DNA from: Skeletonema tropicum | Lineage: Eukaryota > Bacillariophyta > Thalassiosirophyceae > Thalassiosirales > Thalassiosiraceae | Direction: 5' to 3' | DNA: 64,000 bases | Assembly (NCBI GenBank): GCA_037178625.1 | Contig: CM074143.1 | Coordinates: 62,001-126,000 of the forward strand | Shown: in pieces, positions 46,777-57,377 of the stretch | Layout: each line of letters starts with the position of its first letter | Position numbering within the stretch: the first letter of the stretch is position 1 | The notes under the pieces: generated by a model | Database searches by the model: none | Seen by the model: the letters and a program-made list of their open reading frames with translations, nothing else | What the model was told of the DNA's origin: nothing | Made by a program: the position numbers and the translations under genes

Positions 46777-47366
46777 ATGTCTGATGGAGACACAAAACAC
46801 AAGCAGGTCCAGAAAGGTAAGTGCAGATTCATTCAACCAAGCCAATCAACAACTGATTTTATTCAAAGCCAGCAGCAACTGAGTGGGAAGATCCTGCCAC
46901 CCTTTCTCTTTAAACTGAATGTCATTACTTGTTCAATCTCTCCTTCTCACCCTCCCACTCTCACTCTCTCCTTCTCACATTCACATACATAGGTGACACC
47001 AATGGGATCAGACACGAAGCCATCCGGCCCAACTACGACAGCAACAGCTACAACACACTTAACACCTTCCTTCAGCTGGGTGATGTCATCGAATAGAAGA
47101 GCGACGATTTATGTGAAGCAGTGATCAAATGGCAGAGGTGGGTAGAACACCTTCACAAGAGAGCCGAGCATACAGGACAAACATGCAACGAAGAAATGGT
47201 AGACAAAATCCTCAACACAACATACAAGACTGCCATGGAAGATAATCTCATTCCAGATAGGGAGGAACTCATGAAAAGAATTGGCACCATGATCAAATTC
47301 CCTAACAGCACGTGGTCGGAGAAGAAGTCAGATTGGGAACTACCCAAAAATTACTTCGATGGGTAA
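46777..47366 (+). pseudogene. Relic related to the C-terminal domain of the element's PIF1 helicase
   Basis: ATG at 46777 opens MSDGDTKHKQVQKG, splices at 46817-46992 (gtaagt...catag) and continues in frame to 47366, with one internal TAG at 47094-47096. The last ~80 residues (WVEHLHKRAEH; VDKILNTTYKTAMEDN; WELPKNYFDG) parallel the end of the large helicase (WVKYLEGKAEE; LEEITETSYAAAIKGN; HEIPSDYFAG). About 400 bp downstream lies a terminal-repeat-like end (ggggccccgagggcc at 47766-47780), as in the intact element. No upstream ATPase part was found here. Confidence 0.65.
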
Positions 47367-48055
47367 GACTATTGAGCTGTACCAGTATGAGTATGCAATG
47401 TTGGTTGATAAAATTTTACCGGGGGGAAAATATTATTCTTTCTTGTAAATGACACCCGTTTCTTATAAGCAAGAAACCACTTGGCTAGAACGATGTCCAT
47501 AATCAGAAAAAAATTGGTATCCTGTTTACAAGATTAGGAGGATACTGACTTCCTACCAAGCGGTATCCCATAGCCGCCAGTATGCTCTACTGTGGGAATT
47601 AAAAGCCCTACGTGTGGGACCAGAATTATTTCTCCCTAAATCCTTAAATACTAATTCCTACGTGTTTCCCTGTAGAAATGGCTTGGGTCAATTTGGGTCA
47701 AATGACTTACAGGGTAAGGAGGGCACCTCCGTGGCCCGGCCAGATTTGCTACGCTACACCGACCTGGGGCCCCGAGGGCCAGATTATATCGTTGATGGCG
47801 ACTCGAATATCTCAACGACGGCATCTACCTCGACAAAAATACGCCTCCATAATATACCCAATAGTAATTGGGAGCGATATAGGTGCATATATTGGTTATA
47901 TTTGAAGCGTGTGCATGGTTGTGGTCGTCGGTAGGAGCGGCAGCTTCATGGTTGATGTCAAAAAGTGCAGCATTAGGCTAGCATTAGGTGGGACTTATAG
48001 GTAGTATGTACGTTCTACGATGATTTGAATTCCTACGTAGGCCTTAGAACCCGTG

Positions 48056-48495
48056 CGGCCCTCGGGGCCCCCGTTCATGGAGTGCAGAGCAGCGTAATAG
48101 GGGGCCGCAGGTGCCCTTCTATTACAGGTGGGAAAATTCATTATTTTTCACCCTCATTATTCTACAGAGTTATAGGTAGGAATCAGTACATGTGTTTTTT
48201 AGTGAGAAGGTTTACTTTAGGGACACGTAGAGTCCTCGGTAGAGACTACCGGCGTAGGATCTGTATGTGTTCCTATGTAGAAAGCAAGAAGTACCTGTTG
48301 AAAGCGAGAAATTTACTGTACTAAAGCCGCTTTTTGAGCATCTAAATCGGTCTGTACGAGAAAGAAATACAGGTTTTACACAGGCGTTAGTCGATTTAGT
48401 TTTGTCTTTCTTCGTCGCGAGAAAATGTCTTTTTGTAAAACTGTGCTTGATATATCGAATCGTGCGCTTGCAGATGTTTTACTGATCACCAGAAG
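48056..48495 (+). repeat. Left inverted terminal repeat of the 14.4-kb element
   Basis: Matches the reverse complement of 62022-62461 almost base for base (few mismatches, e.g. gggccgcaggtgcccttcta shared), ending near 'ttttactgatcaccaga'. Contains a half-copy of the element's palindrome (gtaaaactgtgc near 48437). Confidence 0.9.
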
Positions 48496-49562
48496 CGTCA
48501 ATTTACTACTCCGTGTTTCACCCTGGTCCAAAATCGAGATTTTGCTTCATAATATCTTTTTTCTGTTTTACCTTTTTGTCTCCATTTATAGAGTACCATT
48601 CGGGCATGCCCCCAAGGGCAGACTACATAATGATCGAACATACGTAAGTTTTTATACTTATTACTTATTACCCGTAGATAAGCTACCATGAAGTACTTTT
48701 TAACCATGGCTTCTGTCAGCTTCCGTCACTTGACGCCTACGCAGCATGATAAAATGTACGAGAGTGCAAAACAGTACCATCAACAGCCATAACCTCCCAT
48801 GAATAATAGAGTGTAAGATTTCAGGGTCTAACTCAGTGTAACCGTGACCAACCTGTTGGGTACAAACTTCAATTCCAATCAAATCAAATACATATGTAGT
48901 GTTGATATCAATGAATATTATTTTGTAACCATGTGTAATGAATTATCTTTTCAATAACATGAAGCCGCGATGATGACTCAACACTCTACTGATCTCTTCC
49001 CTCTTCTGAGACATATGCCTCTCTGGCTTGTCGCTGGAGTTAGATTCTCTTGACGTCACAACTTTTAACGGATGCACTATACAATCACACCCACGTCTCT
49101 CATAAGATTAATTGTCTTTCTGGGGGTCTTTCCCTGTAATAACAACAGATGCTACCATAAGCACATAAAGTGATGAATTCATCAAGGATGCCTGTTGTTG
49201 ATTGTTGAGTAAACCTCCCTCCCTCTCTGCAGCATCTTAATTCTAATTTCTGATATGCATCAAGTAGATAACTACGATTGACTCTGTCGAAGATGTGATT
49301 GCACTGTCTCGTTTCGGTGATGATAGTGCTACATGATTGATGCGCTCGCGGCACTCCTATTGACGGCGTTGGCCTTGAGAGTGACAATACACAGTGAGAT
49401 CTTTTTATCATTCCATAGATTCATTTATGCAAGCGCAAATACTCCCTAGCTCGCACAATATTGACTGGCAACCCCGGATCGACTGGCCTTAATCGATTCT
49501 TAAGAAATATTCGAGACGATTTAGTGTGACTAAAACATGTATTGTCTGAGCTAGGATGCGTA

Positions 49563-50487
49563 ATGGATCTATATCGCACCAGACAGGAACAATTATCTAT
49601 CGCTTACAATGTCATTTCCAATCGCAACGTTACCTGTAACGGTTCAAGCTCGGCTCAGTTCTACAAATCGGATGCAGAAAGCAAAGCTGGAATAATGAAT
49701 TATGGCCGTTGTGTAAATAACAGTCATAACTTGCAGTCGTTGGCTGCTCCAGAGTGTTCCAGCGTATTGTCTAATGGGTAAGTCCGAAAGTGTATTGTTA
49801 AGATGAGCTGAAATTGGAAGAAGCGTCTTATGTGATTCAGAATTTCATGTATAAGCGAAACGCTTAACACTGCGTAAAACATTACGTAGATTGATCGTAC
49901 GAACATAGAAAGGATCGCTCATTCATCTACATTTAAGTCGCTTTTTGCTGTGTGGTATTAACCTTCCATAGAGTTCATGCCAAAAATAAAATTGTGATGT
50001 ATGCAAATTTATTTTAAACTTGAACTGGTATTGTTTCTCCCATATGAATGTCGTCATGTCAAAAACTAATCACTTATCCTTACTTATCCCTATTTTCATT
50101 TACTTCAGCAATGGCGGTGTGACAGCGGGCAACAAAAAAGATGTTGTCGGCAACAACAAGAACGAGCATGATATACCTCTTCTGCAGACAAAGCAAGGCG
50201 ATTGCATCTCTCCCGCTCATGTTAGATGCACTAACTTTGAGCAGGCAGAAGCATTTGATGCATCATGCAAATCATGGAGATCATGCGATAATAATAATGA
50301 TTATAAACAGGGGCGCGCAGAATGGTGCGATAGTAGTGGCGTGCAGCGGTGTATGTGGCGGGTTCAGCGCGGGCCCTCGGGGCCTGTAAAGTATTGTGTC
50401 GTCATCTTGCTCTGTTGGCCATTTGCCGTGTGGCTTGTCAGTAGTCTTTATACAACGGAATTCGGCTATAAAGTTGCTCTGCAATGA
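49563..50487 (+). CDS. Element gene A: Cys-rich protein with C-terminal membrane helix (2 exons)
   Basis: ATG at 49563 (MDLYRTRQEQLSIAY); exon 1 ends 49777 in ...VLSNG, the intron has gtaagt and 'tacttcag', and exon 2 (50109-50487) continues NGGVTAGNKKD. Product 197 residues with about ten Cys, possible N-glycosylation sites (NVT, NGS, NNS) and one hydrophobic segment near the C-terminus (YCVVILLCWPFAVWLVSSLY). No cleavable signal peptide is clear. The GGCCCTCGGGGCC motif of the terminal repeat occurs in its coding sequence (50372-50384). No family recognised; a membrane or virion-like protein is one possibility. The model rests on frame-consistent splicing only. Confidence 0.45.
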
Positions 50488-50496
50488 CGTTGGCCT

Positions 50497-50718
50497 TAAT
50501 TGGTATAATTGTGCTGTGCACAATTTTACCAATTAGTCTCTTTACAATAGAATACGGCTATAAAGTTGCTCTGCAATGACGTTGTCTTTAATTGTGTTAG
50601 AATTGTGAAAATCATCTATCTGTCCATCGGCACTAGTATTTGTGTAGGGATTTGAGAGAAGATTGCAGTGCGCCTGATCAAATTATATATAATTGTGCTG
50701 TGCACACTTATACCAATT
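50497..50718. repeat. Palindromes 1 and 2 between convergent genes A and B
   Basis: 50497-50535 has 18-bp arms (taattggtataattgtgc, 17 of 18 paired) around TGT. A second copy (tataattgtgctgtgcacac) is at 50686-50718. A ~45-bp block (ggaattcggctataaagttg...) is tandemly duplicated around the first (~50447 and ~50540). Confidence 0.85.
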
Positions 50719-50835
50719 AGTACATTGTCCGGCAGTCATTCGTCGTCTCAACTGTTTGTTTTCGGATCAGCTGTTTAGTTGCGCTTAGTGTTCACTGTTG
50801 TGCATCTCTTTCACTTTCAACTCATCCACTCGATT

Positions 50836-51237
50836 CTATCGTTTCAGTGCGAGTTTTTTATTCCCTCTTTTCCATGTTGGTGCCGGCATGTTATAGTTCA
50901 CCTCTGTATATAGTATTGAGCCTGGTACCATAGTGTTCGTCCTGTCTGTCTCAGTTTGTCCCATCATTGCAGCATAATTGGTTCTATGTCTCCCCATATC
51001 TTTTATGTAGTCTGTTATGATGGATTCAATTGTGTCCTTCTCTTGTTCTGTTTGTGCACCTCCCAAGATTCTATCTACTGCTAGTTTCGCTCTCTCTATG
51101 CTTCCCTCGCTCAGTTGCAGCAGTCTTGTTGCTATTCCAATTCCTCTGTCATTGTTTTGCAGCTTTAGTTGTTGCCGTAAACTTTCGACATCGTTTTTAA
51201 ACGCGCTGTTTGATAGCTTAGTTGATCGTTCCATCAT
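50836..51237 (-). CDS. Element gene B: small helical protein, unknown
   Basis: ATG at 51237, 133 residues (MMERSTKLSNSAFKND). The first ~80 residues are predicted helical and charged (ESLRQQLKLQNNDRGIGIATRLL; a coiled-coil start), and the C-terminus is basic (WKRGNKKLALKR). It shares a 244-bp divergent spacer with gene C and converges on gene A across two palindromes. No known motif; a DNA- or nucleoprotein-binding role is conceivable from the basic tail only. Confidence 0.55.
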   Translation of the reverse strand: MMERSTKLSNSAFKNDVESLRQQLKLQNNDRGIGIATRLLQLSEGSIERAKLAVDRILGGAQTEQEKDTIESIITDYIKDMGRHRTNYAAMMGQTETDRTNTMVPGSILYTEVNYNMPAPTWKRGNKKLALKR

Positions 51238-51481
51238 ATTCAGTGAGAGTATCGTAGTGAAATAACTTGCCCCAATTTGGTTCTCATCAGTGGTTTCTCA
51301 AGCGATTGTGTTTGTGGCTATTTTCTCGTAATTACATATTTCTTGTGTTCGTCGCCGAACTGATACACATGACCACAGATTCTTTTCTATTACACATAAC
51401 TAAATACTCCATAACATAGACAGCTTTCAGCTGTCTCTCTCTAGACATCTCTCTTTGTTTTGTCGATGCTTCATCATTTCA

Positions 51482-52351
51482 ATGGTGTATATTAGATCGA
51501 GGGACGTTCGTTCATCTCGTATCGTTGTGAATCGCCCTATACCAAGGACTAAGGTCTTGTCCTTGTTTGACAATTACAGTGCATCATTTTGTGAGTTGCA
51601 TGCTTGTAGTAGTAGCTCTTGCATATCGGTTGATGTGTTGGACGAAACCATCGTCTCACAGTTGTTTGGTTCCGATCAACGCTCTCTTGCATCGTTTCGG
51701 CTTGTAGGCGGCGTTTTGCTTCGATCGTCTTTGGCTGCTAAGCTGTTGAGCAAATGTGATGTTCTGTTCGACTTATCAATATGGTATTTTTGGGATTTGG
51801 TTGTGATGCAATCAGGGTGGTCGTTATTGGACGTCACAGAGCTCAACGCTTGTCTCGGCTGCGCCGATGTTCTTTATTTGGGGTTAGTTCGTTTTCTTCC
51901 ATCCCAGCTGTGCAACCAACGATGTGTTTCAAGCCATTCCCCATGCACATCTTCTTTGTGCACTATTCGCTGCGAGAGACTGTTCTCTGTCGATGTAGCT
52001 TATGGATTGTGCTCCGACATCAGCTTGTTGCTTTCACGGAAAGCTCTTGTCATGAAATCCGTCGCTGGGCCAGACAATTTCTCTATTAGAGAACTGGGTC
52101 AACTCCAGTACCAATTAGATCTCCTGAATCGTATGATTGAATGCAGACGTCCCATTTCAGAGACTTTTATGTTTTGCATGGATATCAACGCCCTTTTGGT
52201 GTCCAAGCGTGGTTTGTTGGACCGCGATTTTGACGTGTTCAATTTGTCTCATATGTCAGAGCTTCTTGCTGACGAAGTCTTCAACAGCGTTCTTCTCAAG
52301 GTTTATTGTTTGAATTTCGAGCAGTTATCCGCTGATATTGTCGTGGACTAG
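51482..52351 (+). CDS. Element gene C: hypothetical protein, unknown
   Basis: I use the ATG at 51482 (MVYIRSRDVRSSRIVVN); the frame is open from 51455 without an earlier ATG. Product 289 residues, rich in Leu, Ser and Cys, with several hydrophobic stretches (for example the one around LSIWYFWDLVVM) but no clear transmembrane helix. No competing long frame exists on the other strand. Its stop at 52351 is followed within 25 bp by a palindrome, then convergent gene D. No family recognised. Confidence 0.5.
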   Translation: MVYIRSRDVRSSRIVVNRPIPRTKVLSLFDNYSASFCELHACSSSSCISVDVLDETIVSQLFGSDQRSLASFRLVGGVLLRSSLAAKLLSKCDVLFDLSIWYFWDLVVMQSGWSLLDVTELNACLGCADVLYLGLVRFLPSQLCNQRCVSSHSPCTSSLCTIRCERLFSVDVAYGLCSDISLLLSRKALVMKSVAGPDNFSIRELGQLQYQLDLLNRMIECRRPISETFMFCMDINALLVSKRGLLDRDFDVFNLSHMSELLADEVFNSVLLKVYCLNFEQLSADIVVD

Positions 52352-52374
52352 TCTGATGTATCGTGTATCAATTT

Positions 52375-52407
52375 CTATAATTGTGCATTGCACAGTTTTA
52401 CTAATTG
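52375..52407. repeat. Palindrome 3 between convergent genes C and D
   Basis: ctataattgtgcattgcaca followed by gttttactaattg; arms pair around ATT. Same consensus as the other copies. Confidence 0.8.
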
Positions 52408-52567
52408 GGCGAAGTTCTTATGTTATGGTTCTTAGTTTTGTTACTTTTTATGGTTGACCAATTGTCTCGTGTTTCATCAACCCTTTCCGTCGTTATAGCC
52501 TGTTGTTGGTCGTCGGTCAAGCTTTCGTTGTCTCTCCTTGTTATGCTCCCCATTCCCCTGTTGTTAG

Positions 52568-54127
52568 CTATTCTTCTGTCTCATTTGGTACCATCCACCT
52601 GTAATTTGCGTTGTTTGTTGTTCTCTTAGCGCCGTCGACTGATGGTTCTCCGTAGATGTAAATTGTGTTGTAAGGATCGACGACAGTGTCACCTTTCTTG
52701 CCGCTCACGTTGAACACTCTCTTATATTCCTCTCCGTTTTTTCTGTGCAAAAAGACGATTGACTTGTTCATTTCCTTCACGATCTGCGTAATAGCTGTCT
52801 TCAAAGGTAAGCCAAACAAGTTCTTTGCCCACTTCTCAGCCATCTGTTGCTCCTTCGTAGTCAACCCAATACGTTTGTTCGTTTTGTGCTTTTTCTTCCT
52901 TCCTCTCCATTTCATGTTACTCCACGCGAGGTTGATGACGTCAAAGAATCCAGTTTGGTCGTACTGTTTTCCTACCTCATATCCTTCTACTGCTTCGAAT
53001 GTTGTTTCGGTTCTTGCCACGACATCGTCACTTTCAATCATCTCATCTATATCAGCTTCTGCTTCTGGAAGTGTAGGGAACAATTCATCAATGATTGCTT
53101 TTGCAATGTTTGTCATTAATCCTTCTCCCAAGATATCTTTACCAACTTTATTCTGTGCTGCTTTCACGGCTCTAGCTCTCAATTCATCCTTGCTCTCTCG
53201 TCCGTGGAGTTCGTGCTGCGTCGTATTGCCTGACTGTTGCGACACGATCGTTTTACTGGCACAATCATTGGTGCGTTGCTTTTTCGAATTTGTCTCCTCT
53301 GTATCAGTTGTTGATCCATTTTTGTCTTTACTTTGATGCTTCTCCGACTTCCTCTTCTTACTCTCCTTTCTTTTGCTTGGCTTTCCCTCCTTGGTAGCAG
53401 CAGGTTTCGTTGGAAGTGTGTACGTACGGATGAGCTTGCCCTTAAGTTGCGCAGTCCCTCTGATCAAGTCGCCCAGCTGCGTTAGCGATAACAACGATCC
53501 TGTCATTTGAAAGTCACTCGGTGATTCGATTCTAGATGTGACCGTTTCATTCCCAATCTTTAGAACCTTCATCAACTGACTTGATGTTTTCACTGAGTCG
53601 CTTGTCGTTTTGAATCGCTTGTCTTTTCCGAAGAAGAGGTCTTGGAGCTTTCTCGGATTGCCTCTCTCTTTCTCTGCGGATCGAACCACATTCCAACAAA
53701 AGATGTGGCAAATGAGCTCTACTAGTGTCATATCACCAGGAGCTGTTACGATGGTCATCACATCTCTACCCTTAGTCGGTATCTTGCTTTGTCTTTTGGT
53801 TGAACTTGCACCTGTCTCATTCGTCACTCTGACCGCCTCAATGACGTTACTTGCCAATTGCTCTTTATCGAGACGTGAAGTCTTGTCCTTGTCTTTCTTT
53901 CTTACCAAGAATTCTCTGATAGCTTCACCGACCAAATCCTGGTTGTCTTCTCTCAATAGGTCTTCACTAACTTGGATGTCTTCAGGGGTAGAAGCAATGA
54001 GTTGCATGTACTCGTGTAATAGATTCATTGTCACCATGAAGTTTAGTGCCGCGATATTCACATCTCTCTCTGTGCCTTCATCTTCCTTCAGCGTCTTCAG
54101 GACAACTGCGATCTCTTTTGCTGCCAT
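52568..54127 (-). CDS. Element gene D: basic/disordered-linker protein, unknown
   Basis: ATG at 54127 (MAAKEIAVVLKTLKEDEG), 519 residues, single exon. An N-terminal helical region is followed by a very basic Lys/Ser/Glu-rich linker (about residues 250-300; KRKESKKRKSEKH is a likely nuclear signal) and a C-terminal globular region containing WSNMKWRGRKKKHKTNKR, FGLPLKTAITQIVKEMN and DPYNTIYIYGEPSVDG. It starts only 48 bp after the stop of gene E on the same strand. No catalytic motif recognised. A nuclear, nucleic-acid-binding role is inferred from composition. Confidence 0.6.
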   Translation of the reverse strand: MAAKEIAVVLKTLKEDEGTERDVNIAALNFMVTMNLLHEYMQLIASTPEDIQVSEDLLREDNQDLVGEAIREFLVRKKDKDKTSRLDKEQLASNVIEAVRVTNETGASSTKRQSKIPTKGRDVMTIVTAPGDMTLVELICHIFCWNVVRSAEKERGNPRKLQDLFFGKDKRFKTTSDSVKTSSQLMKVLKIGNETVTSRIESPSDFQMTGSLLSLTQLGDLIRGTAQLKGKLIRTYTLPTKPAATKEGKPSKRKESKKRKSEKHQSKDKNGSTTDTEETNSKKQRTNDCASKTIVSQQSGNTTQHELHGRESKDELRARAVKAAQNKVGKDILGEGLMTNIAKAIIDELFPTLPEAEADIDEMIESDDVVARTETTFEAVEGYEVGKQYDQTGFFDVINLAWSNMKWRGRKKKHKTNKRIGLTTKEQQMAEKWAKNLFGLPLKTAITQIVKEMNKSIVFLHRKNGEEYKRVFNVSGKKGDTVVDPYNTIYIYGEPSVDGAKRTTNNANYRWMVPNETEE

Positions 54128-54175
54128 ACTAATCAATCCGAAACTTTTCGCTTGATTTCAATGAATAGATACTTG

Positions 54176-56511
54176 TTAGTCAAGGTACAACGAGCACAAG
54201 TTTACGAATGAAATGATACCAAGCTTGTTCTTACCAATACTCAATCTCAAATCATTCGCCATATCTTTGGTTTGCGACATGATGCTGAAGGCATTTAAAG
54301 TTTGATCAAGCAAGGCATCTGCGTTGAACAGTTTGGCAGACTCGACTGTGTAGACCAACGCTGCAGTACTTGTCGCCATGATCCCTTCAACTGACCTGTC
54401 CCATAGTTTAGGCGTGTCATTGTATTTTCCATCAGTATCATCCTTGGGTATCACAATCGTGTTCACTCCTGATCTTGGCATAATAATTCCGCCTGCCAAC
54501 ATTGCGCTTATCTGCTTTGAGGTAAATAGCTGCATTCCATCAGTTTCAAGCAATGACTGTACCGCTACCGCGAGTGGGAAAAATCTGGCCATGCTGTGCT
54601 CAACAGTCATCGGGTAGTTCCCTGTAGAACCGAAGTTGTCCATATTACACTTGACAGGCAATTTGAGTACATCATTTGGTCCTCCACCATCAACTCTGAG
54701 CTGCACTTCGTTTTGGCACGTCTCGTATTCACGCATTGGATTCTCGTAGTATTGAGTGAGCGGCTCTTCGGTGAAACTTGGGTCATCTTCAAACTCTTCA
54801 AGTGTCCTTGCCGTTCGCGCTCTCAGCCCCTTTATGGTCAAAACTTTACCTTTGCTGACTATCTTACCGTTAGTACCAACTTCCTTCTCAGTCCAATCCT
54901 CATGGTCTCTTCTCACAGAATTATGCTTAGTTAAGCCTCTGTATATATTTAGTACTGTTGATCCAAGCTTCCTTTTGCTCACGTTCTTGCTTTTCTCGGC
55001 TAGAAGAGTTTCCGCGAGGTGAGGCGCGGGGAAAGATTCGGTAGCAGTCCTTGATGCTACTGTAATGTGAGCGTCGAAGGGGTGGCTCAATATTGCATCA
55101 CTGTCCGATTTTTTCAATTTCTCAAGAGCATTCTCCATGGCGTCATGTTCGTTATCTTCAATTCCTACGAATGAATTGGTCAAGAACGTCGGATCTCCGG
55201 GATTGCTTGGCTTGAAGAAGTAGCCTGACTCTCTCTTCACTTTGCATCGCAGCAGAGCTGCCAATAATGCTATCAAGCGGTGGTTGCCTTCAACAGCTGT
55301 GACATAGAATTTCAATGAAGCAGTGAAGGAAGTGTAGAAATGACCAAATCCCTCGATACCATCTTGGACTGCCACATTGACTTCATTTTGACTTTCATCT
55401 AGCCAATGGTGCTTTCTTGCAGTGCTCAAAAGCTTTCGTTGACCTTCGACTGTTGTCACATTAGCAGTTAATGCCTCTGATATTTCTCTTTTCGTTTCAT
55501 CTGTGCCACTACCATCATCTCCGTTGAGTACGTCGATTAAGTGTGATAGCTCTGGAACATACGTGAATGGCAATCCGTAAGCCACACTAGTCCTCGCTTC
55601 TTCACTGGATGCAATCAATGACATATGAGTTGCATTGACTGGTTCTGTCTTCTCCTGTTATTAATGTGGAGTAGCATCAATCAAGTGTTAGTTGTGAGTT
55701 CAGCAACGGATCTATAAATCAATATTCGTATAATCGCACAGTGAGCAATTATACAAATCAAGTAGCATGATGTAGTTTGGCTGCAGCAATCGATCGACGA
55801 ATCAATATTACCAAAATTGTACAGTGATCAAATTTACAAATTCGTTCTGTGCAACATCGCAATCGATCAACGAATCAACATTTCCAAATTTGTACAGTGA
55901 TCAATTTTACAAAATGGTTCGTTGCGCAGATTCAACAAAAGTAAACTCACGCAATCTTCCGCGGAATCATCCTCCGCTGCTTTCTTGCTGAAGTGTAAGT
56001 GTATCTGACTGTCGTTCATTTCTTTGTTGTCGCCGGATTTACCCGTAGCCACCAGTTTCAATAGCCCGAGTATCTTCTCTTGCTGTGGTACCGCTTGATT
56101 TACATTCTCCGCTACCAATTTGCCTTCTTTATCCAAATGGGTGAAGCAAACGAAAACCGTAGCACTAATTTTTGTTGGCAGGCCCGTATTTGTGCCTTTG
56201 ATGTAATGCTCAGGTCGATCTTCCTCGACTTGCTGCGTAGTCGTTTCTGTACCTGCTGTTGGTTTGTCAGGGGTGATAACGTTGTTGGTGGTTGGTCTGG
56301 TGACAGCCTCGGCAGTATGATCGGTAGGTGTGTTATTCTTTCCGGGGGTGTTCATCTGGTTGTCCGGCGGACTCGTTGTCTCCTTTAACGTGCTTTTTGC
56401 GTCCACAGCTTCAGCTGCAGATTCAACCGCAGATTCAGTTGCATCTGTAGCTTCAGGTGAGTTCATGGTGTCGTCGTTATCGTGTTCAGTTGGATGTTGT
56501 TTGTCGGTCAT
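54176..56511 (-). CDS. Element gene E: 679-residue protein with EGNHR motif (2 exons)
   Basis: Exon 1 (55951-56511, ATG at 56511) encodes an acidic Thr/Pro-rich disordered N-terminus and a short folded part (ISATVFVCFTHLD). A 296-bp intron (gtgagt...aacag) holding three palindromes precedes exon 2 (54176-55654), in phase 0. Residues ~290-330 read FYVTAVEGNHRLIALLAALL; the VEGNHRL core (309-314) resembles the DGQHR/GxHR signature of ParB/Srx-like and DndB-like proteins. The rest is not recognised. Gene D follows directly on the same strand. The ParB-like reading is a weak, motif-only guess. Confidence 0.6.
55728..55912. repeat. Palindromes 4-6 in the intron of gene E
   Basis: Copies at 55728-55754 (gtataatcgcacagtgagca), 55812-55838 (aaaattgtacagtgatcaaa) and 55884-55912 (aaatttgtacagtgatcaat), each embedded in a ~72-bp loosely repeated unit (atcgatc.acgaatcaa). 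Confidence 0.8.
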
Positions 56512-57377
56512 GATTTGGTGGAGCGCTGTTGCGTTTTATGCGAGATCTGTGCGGCGGATTCGTTGGGTGCGGTGCTTTGCTCTGAATTACTTCCGGAACT
56601 TAAACTTGAAGTGTTGGGATTTTCCCCCCTCCTATCCCCGCTGAAATGCCCATTTTGATTGTCATTTAGATGCTATATCTTATGATTTAGATCTAAAAAT
56701 CGCTTGATTTGTGCTAGAAAGGACTTTTCCAGGCTAATTAAGTCAGATTGTCGATGAGCTTCTTCGTTCTTTCCGGTGTGCATCCCCGTCACCATCTATT
56801 TTCTTCATTTTTTCTCTGAGTGACGTGGTAAACTTCGTTACTTAAGGAATTAGTACACTTGATTCCAATCGTCTTACGTCACAAAGTACCAGAAGTCAGG
56901 TGTTGGCAAAATCCAATGAACAAAAAAGTATTTAAGTTCATGCAGCAAGTACTCAGGTCGACATTGGCTCAATTACATTATCTGCCGAGTCGTCTATTGA
57001 TGCAAGTCTAAATAGACGCCGACGTTGGTTGCCGACGTGTTTGCATTTGAATAACTGCCGATCTTTGGCCACGTACTGATCAATACGTCAGTTCTTAACT
57101 CCACGTCGACGTCTTGTGTTGAGCTGAATCTTTTTGTCGACGTGTTGTCGATGTGTTGAACCACAAGATCTTGTGTTGCCGACGTAGCTTACGAAGGAAC
57201 TCGTTTACTTCATGACGTGGTTGGTTATTGATTGCATTGTTCTCTGCTGATTATTGCGCTGGTGCGTTGGCGGCGGTTATGTAGGCAGTTTGTACGTTGT
57301 CGAGCCGTTCAACAGCTCTCATAAATTATGCATTGCATCATTTACATCATCACATTTCTACATTGTCCGAATAAATA
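56512..57377. promoter_or_regulatory. Divergent promoter region between gene E and the helicase gene
   Basis: 866 bp between two start codons of opposite genes. It contains many 'cgacgt'/'gccgacgt' repeats between 57000 and 57190. No palindrome of the family lies here, in contrast to introns and 3' ends. Confidence 0.5.

Noticed and set aside
48025..48691. Short frames inside the left terminal repeat, repeated at 61984-62435
   Set aside because: They occur twice because the terminal repeat is duplicated; composition is not coding-like and frames are not maintained in the third, diverged copy.
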